From assembly GCA_003563385.1 (NCBI GenBank), contig PWRZ01000040.1, positions 1 through 33,091 on the forward strand: a stretch of 33,091 nucleotides of DNA, read 5' to 3'. Under the pieces are notes generated by a model. That model did no database searches, was not told the origin of the DNA, and worked only from the letters and a program-made list of their open reading frames with translations. The position numbers and the translations under genes were made by a program. The first letter of the stretch is position 1, and every line of letters begins with the position of its first letter. Source of the stretch: Syntrophomonadaceae bacterium (GTDB taxonomy: Bacteria > Bacillota > Dethiobacteria > DTU022 > UBA8154). Positions 16,103 through 24,400 of the stretch are shown piece by piece.

Positions 16103-17641
16103 TTGGGATACCTGTACATTATCACCGGTATTATCGGTATTATTCTCGGGGTGGGCTGCGGTTATTTTATTCGAAAATATCTTGCAGAAGCGAAAATTGC
16201 CTCTGCTGAAGAAGCGGCAAAAAAAATCGTTAAAGAGGCAGAAGAAAAATCGCAATCACTTAAAAAAGAAAAAATTTTGGAAGCCAAAGAAGAAGTTCAC
16301 AGGCTGAGAAGTGAGTTCGAAAAAGAAACCAAGGAGCGCAGGCAGGAGCTGCAGAAGCTGGAAAGGCGCATGCTGCAGAAGGAGGAAGCTCTTGACAAGA
16401 AGACATCCTTCCTGGAGAAAAAAGAGGAGGAATTCAAGGGAAAAGAGGCCGAGACCGCTGCCGTTCAAGAAAAGCTGGACCAGGTATACAAGCAGCAGCT
16501 GACCGAGCTGGAGAAAATTTCGGGAATGTCCAGCGAAGAGGCAAAAGACCTTCTCTTAACGAGGGTAAGAGAAGAAATACAGCACGAAATCGCACAGATG
16601 ATTAAAGATATCGAATCCCAGGCACGTGAAGATGCGGAGAAAAAGGCCCGTGATATTATCACCCAGGCTATCCAGCGCTGCGCGGCCGACCATGTTTCCG
16701 AGTCTACTGTGTCGGTGGTTAACCTTCCCAATGATGAAATGAAAGGACGGATCATCGGCAGGGAGGGGCGCAATATCCGCACCCTGGAAACTTTGACCGG
16801 CATTGATTTGATCATCGATGATACCCCCGAAGCTGTAATACTTTCCGGTTTTGATCCCATAAGGAGAGAAGTGGCCCGCATTGCATTGGAGAAGCTAATT
16901 TCCGATGGGCGCATCCATCCGGCACGTATAGAAGAAATGGTGGACAAGGCGCAGCAGGAAGTTGATGTTCAGGTACGTGAAGAGGGTGAGCAGGCCGCTT
17001 TTGAAGTAGGCGTCCACAATCTGCACCCGGAACTGATAAAAATGCTCGGAAGGCTGCGGTTTCGCACCAGTTACGGCCAGAATGTACTGAAGCACTCCAT
17101 TGAAGTGGCCCACCTGGCCGGTATTATGGCCTCCGAGCTGGGCCTGGACGTCAAGATGGCCAAAAGGGCCGGACTGCTGCATGACCTCGGGAAAGCCCTC
17201 GACCATGAAACCGAAGGCCCCCACGTGGTTAACGGGGCGGAGCTCGTTAAAAAACACCGAGAGTCGGCTGAAATAACCAACGCCGTGGCCGCTCATCACG
17301 GTGACTTTGAACCGCAAACGATGGAGGCCGTTTTAATACAGGCTGCCGACGCCATTTCTGCGGCAAGGCCCGGCGCGAGAAGAGAAACCCTGGAGGCATA
17401 TATAAAGCGCCTGGAGAAGCTCGAGGAAATTGCCGACTCTTTTGACGGGGTCGAAAAGGCCTACGCCATTCAGGCGGGGCGGGAAATACGCATCATGGTA
17501 AAGCCGGAAAAAATAGATGACCTGGCTGCTACCAAGGTGGCGAGGGACATAGTTAAGAAAATTGAAGGTGAGCTGGAATACCCGGGGCAGATTAAAGTTA
17601 CTGTTATCAGGGAAACAAGAGCCGTCGAATATGCCCGTTAG
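16103..17641 (+). CDS. rny: Ribonuclease Y
   Basis: A 512-residue membrane-anchored endoribonuclease that starts decay of many mRNAs in Firmicutes. Residues about 1-22 form the membrane anchor ([20 protein letters not shown]), about 30-200 a long charged coiled coil, about 205-270 a KH domain with [15 protein letters not shown], and about 325-420 an HD domain with the metal motif [10 protein letters not shown]. Length matches the family (about 510-520). The start is a TTG at 16103, nine bases after GGAGGTGA. A terminator-like hairpin just upstream suggests leader control or separate transcription from an RNA gene. A clear terminator follows. Confidence 0.96.
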   Translation: MGYLYIITGIIGIILGVGCGYFIRKYLAEAKIASAEEAAKKIVKEAEEKSQSLKKEKILEAKEEVHRLRSEFEKETKERRQELQKLERRMLQKEEALDKKTSFLEKKEEEFKGKEAETAAVQEKLDQVYKQQLTELEKISGMSSEEAKDLLLTRVREEIQHEIAQMIKDIESQAREDAEKKARDIITQAIQRCAADHVSESTVSVVNLPNDEMKGRIIGREGRNIRTLETLTGIDLIIDDTPEAVILSGFDPIRREVARIALEKLISDGRIHPARIEEMVDKAQQEVDVQVREEGEQAAFEVGVHNLHPELIKMLGRLRFRTSYGQNVLKHSIEVAHLAGIMASELGLDVKMAKRAGLLHDLGKALDHETEGPHVVNGAELVKKHRESAEITNAVAAHHGDFEPQTMEAVLIQAADAISAARPGARRETLEAYIKRLEKLEEIADSFDGVEKAYAIQAGREIRIMVKPEKIDDLAATKVARDIVKKIEGELEYPGQIKVTVIRETRAVEYAR

Positions 17642-17664
17642 AAAAGAGTTTTAACTGGTAATTA

Positions 17665-17690
17665 GTGCCGAAAGGCACTTTTTTCTTTTT
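17665..17690 (+). terminator. Intrinsic terminator after rny
   Basis: A GTGCC/GGCAC stem with a GAAA tetraloop is followed by a T-rich tract (TTTTTTC then TTTTT). Confidence 0.9.
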
Positions 17691-17693
17691 GCA

Positions 17694-17723
17694 GAAGGAA
17701 TTCATAAAGATATTATGGAATTA
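17694..17723 (+). promoter_or_regulatory. Sigma-H-type promoter before the 170-aa gene and ymdB
   Basis: GAAGGAATT (17694-17702), 12 bp, then ATGGAATTA (17715-17723) matches the Bacillus sigma-H consensus RNAGGAWWW-N11/12-RNNGAATWW at every defined position. It sits just behind the rny terminator and 60 bp before the next start codon. Use by a stationary-phase/sporulation sigma-H is inferred. Confidence 0.6.
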
Positions 17724-17783
17724 TTAATTTTATATTGAGTGGACAGCCCCACTATACATATACTTGAAGAGGTGTTTCCTGTT

Positions 17784-18296
17784 ATGAAAACGGTAGAGTC
17801 CTCCCCTGACATGTCCAGCGCCGGCATTTTAATATCCCTGCTTGTGCGCTTCCCCGAAATTTTTTCGATAAACTATAATTTAATTGAAGCCCGCTTCAGG
17901 CTTTCTTTTATGTTGAAGGGCACACTGGAGAAAGAACATTACATAAAATTTAAGCGGCATTTTATAAAGTGTGTGCAGGCTTACAGGGATGTGGCAAACA
18001 TAGACACCCTTCTGCCGAAGATAGGTAGAAGAACGGTTAACATGTGGACCCTGCTGAATGTTACCTGGGAGAAAGAAACCATTTCCTTTGAGGAGGTAGA
18101 CCTCGTCAGAAGCCTTGTTTTGAGTGAATTTAAAAATGACGTTATCATTGACCTGCGCGGCAATAGATGTCTTGATGACGACCTTTCTGCCGGTGACAAA
18201 AACATCATTGAATACATGCTCCCGCCTCAAAGCAGGCGGGAAGAAAACCTCTTTGCTTTCAGAGAGGCCGGCAAAGTGTATGTCTTTGACAAATGA
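17784..18296 (+). CDS. Uncharacterised protein, gene between rny and ymdB
   Basis: A 170-residue soluble protein of no family I recognise. It is mixed helical, with no membrane segment and no obvious catalytic motif. Features include FPEIFSINYNLIEARFRLSFML, a basic helix (KFKRHFIKCVQAYRD) and an acidic C-terminal half ending in a beta strand (KVYVFDK). ATG 17784 has GAGGTG nine bases upstream; a GTG at 17739 in the same frame is an alternative. A sigma-H-type promoter precedes it. Its end lies 13 bases before the preferred start of ymdB, or overlaps the alternative ymdB ATG at 18280, so the two genes are a tight pair. That suggests work in the same stationary-phase process; this is inference only. 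Confidence 0.75.
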   Translation: MKTVESSPDMSSAGILISLLVRFPEIFSINYNLIEARFRLSFMLKGTLEKEHYIKFKRHFIKCVQAYRDVANIDTLLPKIGRRTVNMWTLLNVTWEKETISFEEVDLVRSLVLSEFKNDVIIDLRGNRCLDDDLSAGDKNIIEYMLPPQSRREENLFAFREAGKVYVFDK

Positions 18297-18309
18297 GGGG
18301 GGAAAATAC

Positions 18310-19092
18310 CTGCGTATCCTGTTCGTAGGAGATATAGTCGGCAGCCCTGGGCGGCGTACTGTTAAGCAGCTTCTCCCGGGGTTGAGAGATAATTATGAAA
18401 TAGACCTGGTCATTGCCAACTGCGAAAATGCGGCCGGAGGAATGGGTGTTACCCCCGAAGTTGTAAAAGAGCTGTTTGGCTACCATGTTGACGTACTGAC
18501 TTCCGGCAACCATGTCTGGGACAAAAAAGAGGTTTTGCAGGTGATCGGGGGGGAAAGCCGGCTGCTGAGACCGGCCAATATGTCTCCTTCTGCACCCGGC
18601 AGGGGGGTGGGTTTTTACCCCGTGGGGGACTGTGTAGTTGCTGTTTTAAATGTAATGGGACGGGTTTTTATGTCCCCTTCGGAATGCCCTTTTGAGAGAG
18701 CAGATAGAGAAATCAAGCTGATGCAGAAAATAACACCTATTATCGTGGTTGATTTTCATGCCGAGGCAACCTCTGAAAAGCTGGCTATGGGGTTTTTTTT
18801 AAAGGACAGGGTAAGTGCTGTCATAGGGACACATACCCACGTGCAGACTGCCGATGAGAGGATATACCCGGGAAAGGCGGCTTATATCAGTGATGTGGGC
18901 ATGGTAGGCCCTTATAATTCCGTTTTGGGCCTGGACCCGGGCGCTGTCCTGGACCGGTTTTTGAGCGGGATCCCTGTTAAATGGAAGGTTGCCGGGGGTG
19001 AGTGCATATTTAACGCTGTATACCTGGAAATAAACAGGCAGGATGGGCAGGCACTTGAAATTAAGAGAATATTCAATAAGCTTAATATTTAA
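18310..19092 (+). CDS. ymdB: YmdB-type metallophosphoesterase
   Basis: A protein of about 260 residues of the YmdB/TIGR00282 family, di-metal phosphodiesterases; the Bacillus protein hydrolyses 2',3'-cAMP and influences the choice between motility and biofilm. Visible active-site segments: RILFVGDIVGSPG, CENAAGG, SGNHVWDKKE, VVDFHAEATSEK and GTHTHVQTADE. The normal family start (RILF) corresponds to a CTG at 18310, seven bases after GAGGGGGG; this rare start gives the family length. An in-frame ATG at 18280 would add ten residues and overlap the upstream gene. rny-ymdB order is conserved in Firmicutes. It is probably co-transcribed with the 170-residue gene from the sigma-H-type promoter. Confidence 0.92.
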   Translation: MRILFVGDIVGSPGRRTVKQLLPGLRDNYEIDLVIANCENAAGGMGVTPEVVKELFGYHVDVLTSGNHVWDKKEVLQVIGGESRLLRPANMSPSAPGRGVGFYPVGDCVVAVLNVMGRVFMSPSECPFERADREIKLMQKITPIIVVDFHAEATSEKLAMGFFLKDRVSAVIGTHTHVQTADERIYPGKAAYISDVGMVGPYNSVLGLDPGAVLDRFLSGIPVKWKVAGGECIFNAVYLEINRQDGQALEIKRIFNKLNI

Positions 19093-19121
19093 AAGAATAT
19101 AAATGTTTTTTTAAATCGTGG

Positions 19122-19150
19122 GAAGGAAATTATTCAACATTGAAGAATAA
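19122..19150 (+). promoter_or_regulatory. Sigma-H-type promoter of spoVS
   Basis: GAAGGAAAT (19122-19130), 11 bp, then GAAGAATAA (19142-19150) fits RNAGGAWWW-N11/12-RNNGAATWW at every defined position. spoVS of Bacillus is known to be sigma-H dependent, which supports the call. The roughly 105-nt leader that follows contains a small hairpin (TAGGC/GCCTA around 19175-19195). Confidence 0.75.
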
Positions 19151-19261
19151 AATAATTATGTGGTGCTTTATATTAGGCATCATTTCTATAGCCTAGTTGG
19201 CGCTATGAGTTGTAGAAAAAACATTATATAAAAAGAGTTATTAAAAGGAGGTACTACAACA

Positions 19262-19522
19262 ATGGAAGTATTAAAGGTTTCAGCAAAATCCAACCCTAAC
19301 TCTGTAGCCGGGGCTTTAGCAGGAGTTTTACGAGAGCGCGGAGGAGCCGAAATGCAAGCTATTGGTGCAGGGGCGCTTAACCAGGCTGTAAAGGCGGTAG
19401 CCATCGCCAGGGGGTTTGTTGCTCCAAGCGGTATCGATCTGATTTGTATTCCTGCATTTACGGATATCCAAATTGACGGTGAAGAAAGAACGGCAATCAA
19501 ACTAATAGTAGAGCCCCGTTAG
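19262..19522 (+). CDS. spoVS: Stage V sporulation protein S
   Basis: An 86-residue protein of the SpoVS family, small Alba-fold proteins needed for normal progress through septation, coat assembly and heat resistance in Bacillus spores. The sequence is nearly canonical: MEVLKVSAKSNPNSVAGALA, then GAGALNQAVKAVAIARGFV and a C-terminal DIQIDGEERTAIKLIVEPR. The start is fixed by AAAGGAGGT twelve bases upstream. It is transcribed alone, between a sigma-H-type promoter and an intrinsic terminator. Confidence 0.97.
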   Translation: MEVLKVSAKSNPNSVAGALAGVLRERGGAEMQAIGAGALNQAVKAVAIARGFVAPSGIDLICIPAFTDIQIDGEERTAIKLIVEPR

Positions 19523-19586
19523 AAAAGTCGAACAGAAATATTACAGGAATCCATACAATACTATATATTTCTATACAGATAAGTAT

Positions 19587-19615
19587 ACACTCCTTGCACA
19601 AAGGTGTGTTTTTTT
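19587..19615 (+). terminator. Intrinsic terminator after spoVS
   Basis: ACAC-T-CCTT pairs with AAGG-T-GTGT (one T/T mismatch) around a short loop and is followed by a run of T. Confidence 0.8.
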
Positions 19616-19657
19616 ATGTATTATAGACAATGAGGGTTTGAAAAGGGTGGTGATATA

Positions 19658-20659
19658 TTGTATATTCATAGGAGTAACAAATCGGCGTCGGCCGGGCTCC
19701 ATTTTCGTCATGGAGCAGTAGATGCCCACTGCGATACCGTCCATTATTTTCAGGGCGTTAAAGGTTCTTACGTATTTTCCCGCAGAAATGAGTGTGCGCA
19801 CCTGGACCTTCCCCGCATGGAAGAAGGCGGCGTCAGGGCACAGTTCTTCGCCCTTTTTGTAGAACCGCGCTACGGGCCCTGCGGTGCCCTGAAAAGGTGT
19901 ATACAGCTGCTGGACAGCTATTACGAAACGGTGGGGCAATGCAGCAGCAGGCTGGAAACCGTCGGCAGTTATAATGAACTTCTCCGGGTCAATGGTGAAG
20001 GAAAAATCGCCGCCGTCCTTACCGTAGAAGGCGGGGAGGTCCTCGAAGGTGCGCTGGAGGTGTTGAGAATCCTTTACCGGCTGGGGATAAGAGGGCTGGG
20101 GCTGACCTGGAACAACAGGAACCAGCTGGCAGACGGGGTAGATGAACCGGAAGGATCAGGGGGATTAACCCGCTTTGGCAGGGAAGTAGTAAAAGAAATG
20201 AACAACCTGGGGATGATGATAGACCTGGCCCATATATCCGAAAAAGGATTTTTCGATGTTATGATGCTGACCTCTGGACCGGTAATTGTTTCCCATGCCA
20301 ATACCCGCATGGTATGCGGGCACCGGCGCAACCTGACAGATGAGCAGCTCAGGGCCCTGCGGGAAAACGGCGGTGTAATTGGAATCTCTTTCTGCCCTTC
20401 CTTTATTGGCGGCGAAGATGCCACCCTGGATAAGCTGCTGGACCATTTCGAGCACGCTGCTGATATTGCCGGCATTGACCACCTGGGGATAGGTTCCGAC
20501 TTTGATGGTGTGGAAAAAACAATTCCACTATTGGAAGATGTTTCTTGCCTGCCTGTTTTAACAGAAGGATTTTTACGGAGAGGTTTTTCGGAAAGGGATG
20601 TTCAGAAAATTCTCGGGGAAAACTTTTTAAGGGTAATGGGGAAAGTTTGCAGGTCCTGA
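19658..20659 (+). CDS. Membrane dipeptidase-family (M19) zinc peptidase
   Basis: A 333-residue protein of the renal-dipeptidase family, which cleaves dipeptides, including D-amino-acid ones in some members. Metal-site segments are visible: VDAHCDTVHYF near residue 24, TVEGGEVLEG, IDLAHISEKGFFDV, VSHANTRMVCGHRRNLTDEQ and GIGSDFDGVE. No signal peptide is present despite the family name, so it should be cytoplasmic. The start is a TTG at 19658 preceded by GGGTGGTGA. The PHP phosphoesterase gene begins 18 bases after its stop. Confidence 0.92.
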   Translation: MYIHRSNKSASAGLHFRHGAVDAHCDTVHYFQGVKGSYVFSRRNECAHLDLPRMEEGGVRAQFFALFVEPRYGPCGALKRCIQLLDSYYETVGQCSSRLETVGSYNELLRVNGEGKIAAVLTVEGGEVLEGALEVLRILYRLGIRGLGLTWNNRNQLADGVDEPEGSGGLTRFGREVVKEMNNLGMMIDLAHISEKGFFDVMMLTSGPVIVSHANTRMVCGHRRNLTDEQLRALRENGGVIGISFCPSFIGGEDATLDKLLDHFEHAADIAGIDHLGIGSDFDGVEKTIPLLEDVSCLPVLTEGFLRRGFSERDVQKILGENFLRVMGKVCRS

Positions 20660-20677
20660 GGAAAGCGGAAAGCGCAG

Positions 20678-21550
20678 GTGGCGGCTTTGAGTCGTGTAGA
20701 TCTGCATGTGCATACCAATATCTCCGACGGCATACTGAGCCCCGTACAGGTTGTGGCCGAGGCGGCCCGGAAAAAGATTGCCGCAGTCGCTATTACCGAC
20801 CACGATACTATGCAGGGGATGCCGTCTGCCCGGAAAGCAGGGAAAAAGCTGGGCCTGGAAATTGTTCCCGGTGTGGAGCTGAGTGTCAACTACGGCCAAA
20901 GAGAGATCCATATTCTTGGTTTTTTTTGTGACCCTGATAACAGCTATTTCAAAAAATCTCTGGAAGCTTTTAAGTTTAATCGTTACTACAGGATGATCAA
21001 AATGATCAAAAAGTTGAAAAAGCTTGGTATTAATATTGAGCTGGCAGACGTATTTAAAATAGTAAAAGGAGAAATGCCCGGCCGGCCGCACCTGGCCGTA
21101 GCTCTCTACCAAAAGGGGTACTGCAAAACTCCGGCAGAGGCTTTCCATAAGTTCATCGGCCCTGATGGCCCGGCCTATGTTAAACGCATGAAATTTAACC
21201 CCTTTGATGCCATAAATATAATCAGGAATGCAAGGGGTATACCTGTACTGGCACACCCCGGTCTGTACGGTGAAGATAGAATTGTTCCAGTTCTTGTAAA
21301 TGCCGGTCTTATCGGTATCGAAGTATTTCACCCCGATCATACCGCATTTGATAAGTTCCGGTATTATCGCCTGGCTAAAAAATATAATTTATTAATAACA
21401 GGAGGTTCTGATTTCCACGGTTTTAATATCGGTTCCGCATCTTCGGTGGGTGCTATAACGCTGAGCTATTCTTACCTTGAAAAGCTAAAAGAAACAAACA
21501 GGATTATTAAGGAAGGTAAAAAATTTTTCACCCCTGTTAAAGGATTTTAG
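20678..21550 (+). CDS. PHP-domain phosphoesterase (TrpH/RnaAM-like)
   Basis: A 290-residue protein with the PHP trinuclear-metal hydrolase motifs: RVDLHVHTNISDG, AITDHDTMQGM, IVPGVELSV, IHILGFFCD, VLAHPGLY, EVFHPDHT and GGSDFHGFN. Members such as E. coli RnaAM act on 3',5'-bisphosphate nucleotides and short RNAs; the substrate here is unknown. The start is GTG 20678; a TTG at 20687 behind GCAGGTGG is an alternative. It is cytoplasmic and probably in an operon with the dipeptidase gene. No terminator is seen in the 76 bases before korD. Confidence 0.88.
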   Translation: MAALSRVDLHVHTNISDGILSPVQVVAEAARKKIAAVAITDHDTMQGMPSARKAGKKLGLEIVPGVELSVNYGQREIHILGFFCDPDNSYFKKSLEAFKFNRYYRMIKMIKKLKKLGINIELADVFKIVKGEMPGRPHLAVALYQKGYCKTPAEAFHKFIGPDGPAYVKRMKFNPFDAINIIRNARGIPVLAHPGLYGEDRIVPVLVNAGLIGIEVFHPDHTAFDKFRYYRLAKKYNLLITGGSDFHGFNIGSASSVGAITLSYSYLEKLKETNRIIKEGKKFFTPVKGF

Positions 21551-21626
21551 AACTATTATAAAGAATAAAATAAAAGTATTGGAGAGCAGGGCTTCTACAG
21601 CCATAATATAACAGGAGTGGTATTAA

Positions 21627-21848
21627 ATGCCAGGTTCTGAGAACAATAAAATGACCATACCGGTAAAAGTGAATGAAGTCTGGTGTAAGGGCTGTAAAAT
21701 ATGTGTTGAATTTTGCCCACGCTCCGTTTTTGAAATGAAAGAGAACAAGGCCGTGGTAGTAAGACCGGAAGACTGTGTGCTCTGTGGTCTGTGCCAACTG
21801 CGGTGTCCTGATTTTGCTATTGAACTGGAGGGTAGGGATGAAGAGTAG
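21627..21848 (+). CDS. korD: 2-oxoacid:ferredoxin oxidoreductase delta (ferredoxin) subunit
   Basis: A 73-residue ferredoxin-like protein with two complete 4Fe-4S motifs: CKGCKICVEFCP (Cys 20, 23, 26, 30) and CVLCGLCQLRCP (Cys 50, 53, 56, 60). It would carry electrons from the TPP-containing subunits of the 2-oxoacid oxidoreductase to ferredoxin. It is the first gene of korDABC; its stop overlaps the alpha-subunit start by 11 bases. The ATG follows AACAGGAGTGG. Confidence 0.9.
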   Translation: MPGSENNKMTIPVKVNEVWCKGCKICVEFCPRSVFEMKENKAVVVRPEDCVLCGLCQLRCPDFAIELEGRDEE

Positions 21849-22992
21849 CAGAAAGTTAATGCAGGGAAATGAAGCCTGCGCCGAAGGGGCGCTTAAGGCA
21901 GGGGTAAAATTTTTTGCCGGCTACCCGATAACCCCGTCTACCGAGATAGCGGAAACGCTGGCAGAAAAGCTTCCCCGGGCGGGCGGTGTTTTTATCCAGA
22001 TGGAGGATGAGATAGCTTCCATGGCCGCGGTAATAGGTGCCTCCCTTACCGGGGTAAAATCAATGACCGCCACCAGCGGACCGGGCTTCAGCTTGAAACA
22101 GGAAAATATCGGTTTTGCCGTTATGACCGAGATTCCCTGTGTTGTCGTAAATGTGCAGAGGCTTGGTCCCAGCACCGGGGGGCCTACGCTCCCCGCGCAG
22201 GGCGATGTTATGCAGGCAAGGTGGGGGACACACGGGGAACACGCCATGATTGCACTGTGCCCGGCATCTGTGGAAGAAGCCTACTACCTGACCATAATGG
22301 CGTTCAATTACTCGGAAAGGTTTCGGACCCCGGTAGTCCTGCTCCTCGATGAGACCATCGGCCACCTTCGCGAAAGCGTAGATTTAAAAAAGTACGAGGA
22401 TACCCGTATTATAAACAGGCCGGTTCCCTGGGAGGCACCTGGACAATACCTCCCCTATAAGGCGGAGGGTGACGAACCACCGCCGATGGCATCACTTGGA
22501 GAAGGCTACCGCTTTCATGTTACCGGCCTTGTCCATGACGAAAGCGGTTTTCCCGTTGCCGGCAACCACGCTGCTATTGACAGGCTTTTGACAAGGCTGT
22601 CAAACAAAATTATAAAGCGCCAGGAAGAGATTACCCTTTATAAAGAGTTCATGACTGAAAACGCCCAGTACCTGGTCATAGCCTATGGTGCTACGGCACG
22701 TTCCGCTTACGGCGCCGTAGAGCTTGCTCGGAAAGAAGGCTACCGGGTCGGCCTGCTGCACATGCAGACTTTGTGGCCATTTCCGGAAAAGCTGGTCAGG
22801 CAGAAAACGCTGGGCAAAAAAACGGTACTGGTTCCGGAAATGAACCTGGGGCAGTACGCCCGGGAGATTAAAAAAACAGTAGCCGATCAAACACAGGTTG
22901 TTACCCTGTCGCAGGTAGACGGCAGGATTTTCCACCCAAGTAGAATTGTCGCTTTTTTAAGAGGTGAAGCAAAGTATGCCCAAGTCCTTTAA
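21838..22992 (+). CDS. korA: 2-oxoacid:ferredoxin oxidoreductase alpha subunit
   Basis: A 384-residue subunit of the CoA-dependent 2-oxoacid:ferredoxin oxidoreductase, an oxygen-sensitive enzyme that oxidatively decarboxylates a 2-oxoacid to an acyl-CoA, or runs in reverse. The alpha signature FFAGYPITPSTEIAE is present, followed by MEDEIASMAAVIGAS, TSGPGFSLKQENIGFA and VVNVQRLGPSTGGPT. The start ATG 21838 follows GGAGGGTAGGG and overlaps korD; the frame is open further upstream but only as a shadow of korD. It overlaps korB by 17 bases. The KorA resemblance favours 2-oxoglutarate, but substrate choice cannot be proven by eye. Confidence 0.92.
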   Translation: MKSSRKLMQGNEACAEGALKAGVKFFAGYPITPSTEIAETLAEKLPRAGGVFIQMEDEIASMAAVIGASLTGVKSMTATSGPGFSLKQENIGFAVMTEIPCVVVNVQRLGPSTGGPTLPAQGDVMQARWGTHGEHAMIALCPASVEEAYYLTIMAFNYSERFRTPVVLLLDETIGHLRESVDLKKYEDTRIINRPVPWEAPGQYLPYKAEGDEPPPMASLGEGYRFHVTGLVHDESGFPVAGNHAAIDRLLTRLSNKIIKRQEEITLYKEFMTENAQYLVIAYGATARSAYGAVELARKEGYRVGLLHMQTLWPFPEKLVRQKTLGKKTVLVPEMNLGQYAREIKKTVADQTQVVTLSQVDGRIFHPSRIVAFLRGEAKYAQVL

Positions 22993-23824
22993 CGTAAACA
23001 AGTATCTGCGTAAAGATAAAATGCCTCATATATGGTGCCCGGGGTGCGGCAACGGCATGGTCATGAGCGCTTTTTTAAGGGCAGTCGATGGGCTGCGCCT
23101 CGACCCGGACAGGGTGGTGGTTGTGAGCGGCATAGGGTGTTCTTCCAGGATATCCGGATATATGGACTTCAACACGCTCCATACCACGCACGGGCGGCCC
23201 CTGGCATTTGCCACGGGGATCAAGCTGGCCAACCCTTCCCTTGAAGTGGTCGTTATTACCGGTGACGGCGATGCTACTGCCATAGGGGGGAACCATTTCC
23301 TGCACAGCTGCCGCAGAAACATAAACATTACCATGGTTATTATTAACAACAATATCTACGGAATGACCGGCGGGCAGTATTCTCCCCTGACACCGAAGGG
23401 TGAGAGCGCCAGCACCGCCCCTTATGGAAATATTGAACCGGAAATGGATATCTGTGCGGTGGCGGAAGCGGCCGGTGCGACATACGTGGCCAGGGGGATT
23501 ACCTACCAGCCCGTTGTAATGGAGGACCTGATCCTGCAGGGCATTGAGAATAACGGCTTCTCACTGGTGGAGGTCATATCGCAGTGCCCAATTTATTACG
23601 GGCGCATGAATAAAAAGGGCGACGCCATAGATATGCTCAAATGGCAGAAGGAGAACACCGTATCCCAAAAAGCGGCCTCCAACATGCCCCCTGCCGCTGT
23701 TAAAGGCAAGATTATTACAGGGATATTATCGACGCAATACCGCCCCGAGTTTGTTGAGGAATACGAAAGCATAAAAAAGGTGGCTCAAGGGGTTAAGTAT
23801 GATGAAAGAAGAGCAGAAATGTGA
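22976..23824 (+). CDS. korB: 2-oxoacid:ferredoxin oxidoreductase beta (TPP) subunit
   Basis: A 282-residue subunit that binds thiamine diphosphate. The TPP motif reads GDGDATAIGGNHFLHSCRRN and continues to IINNNIYGMTGGQYSP; the N-terminal CPGCGNG and GIGCSSRISGY contribute cluster-binding cysteines typical of the family. ATG 22976 follows GAGGTGAAG. It overlaps korA by 17 bases and korC by 26 bases, so the whole complex is translationally coupled. Confidence 0.93.
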   Translation: MPKSFNVNKYLRKDKMPHIWCPGCGNGMVMSAFLRAVDGLRLDPDRVVVVSGIGCSSRISGYMDFNTLHTTHGRPLAFATGIKLANPSLEVVVITGDGDATAIGGNHFLHSCRRNINITMVIINNNIYGMTGGQYSPLTPKGESASTAPYGNIEPEMDICAVAEAAGATYVARGITYQPVVMEDLILQGIENNGFSLVEVISQCPIYYGRMNKKGDAIDMLKWQKENTVSQKAASNMPPAAVKGKIITGILSTQYRPEFVEEYESIKKVAQGVKYDERRAEM

Positions 23825-24368
23825 AATTCGGCTCAGCGGTTCAGGAGGCCAGGGCCTTATCCTGGCCGGGATTATTCTGGCTGATGCAGCCAACCTGGAA
23901 AACAAGTATGTTGTGCAGACCCAGAGCTACGGGCCGGAAGCAAGAGGCGGCGCCAGAAGGGCTGAGGTTATTATCAGCAACATGCCCATACACTTTCTGA
24001 TGGTGGAAGAAGCGGACATTTTTTTAGCGCTGACGTCGGAAGCTTACACCAAGTTCAAGTATAATGTTAAACCGGGAGGGATGATAATACTGGATGAAGA
24101 GATCAACCCGAAGATGTTTGTTACCAGCGTTAATCCTTTTCCGATCATAAAAACTGCCCGGGAAGAGCTTGGGCGCGAGATAGTTGCCAACATAGTGTCC
24201 CTGGGTGTCCTGACTGCATTAAGTGGAATCCTGAAGCCTGCTTCACTTGAAGAGGCACTGAAGATCAGGGTACCACCCCATACTGTCGATTTAAACCGGA
24301 GGGCTTTTCAAAGAGGTTGGGATATGGGGAAAGAGCGCATCAAAAAGAAGGAGGTGGAAAAAGTATAA
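23799..24368 (+). CDS. korC: 2-oxoacid:ferredoxin oxidoreductase gamma subunit
   Basis: A 189-residue gamma subunit with the family signature RLSGSGGQGLILAG at its start and SYGPEARGGARRAEVIIS in the middle. It is structural within the Kor complex and completes the four-subunit set (D, A, B, C). The start is ATG 23799 or the adjacent ATG 23802, inside the end of korB. The OadG-like gene follows 32 bases later, with no terminator between. Confidence 0.92.
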   Translation: MMKEEQKCEIRLSGSGGQGLILAGIILADAANLENKYVVQTQSYGPEARGGARRAEVIISNMPIHFLMVEEADIFLALTSEAYTKFKYNVKPGGMIILDEEINPKMFVTSVNPFPIIKTAREELGREIVANIVSLGVLTALSGILKPASLEEALKIRVPPHTVDLNRRAFQRGWDMGKERIKKKEVEKV

Positions 24369-24400
24369 CCTTTAATTACCTTGCACAAGGGGGTTTGTTG

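Noticed and set aside
20627-21340. Minus-strand 237-codon frame antisense to the PHP gene
   Set aside because: The plus-strand frame has all PHP metal motifs; the antisense frame has no recognisable domain and is a codon-bias shadow.
21579-21607. TTGGAG-17-CATAAT as the korD promoter
   Set aside because: The start would fall within the korD ribosome-binding region, and no terminator separates korD from the PHP gene, so the call is too weak.
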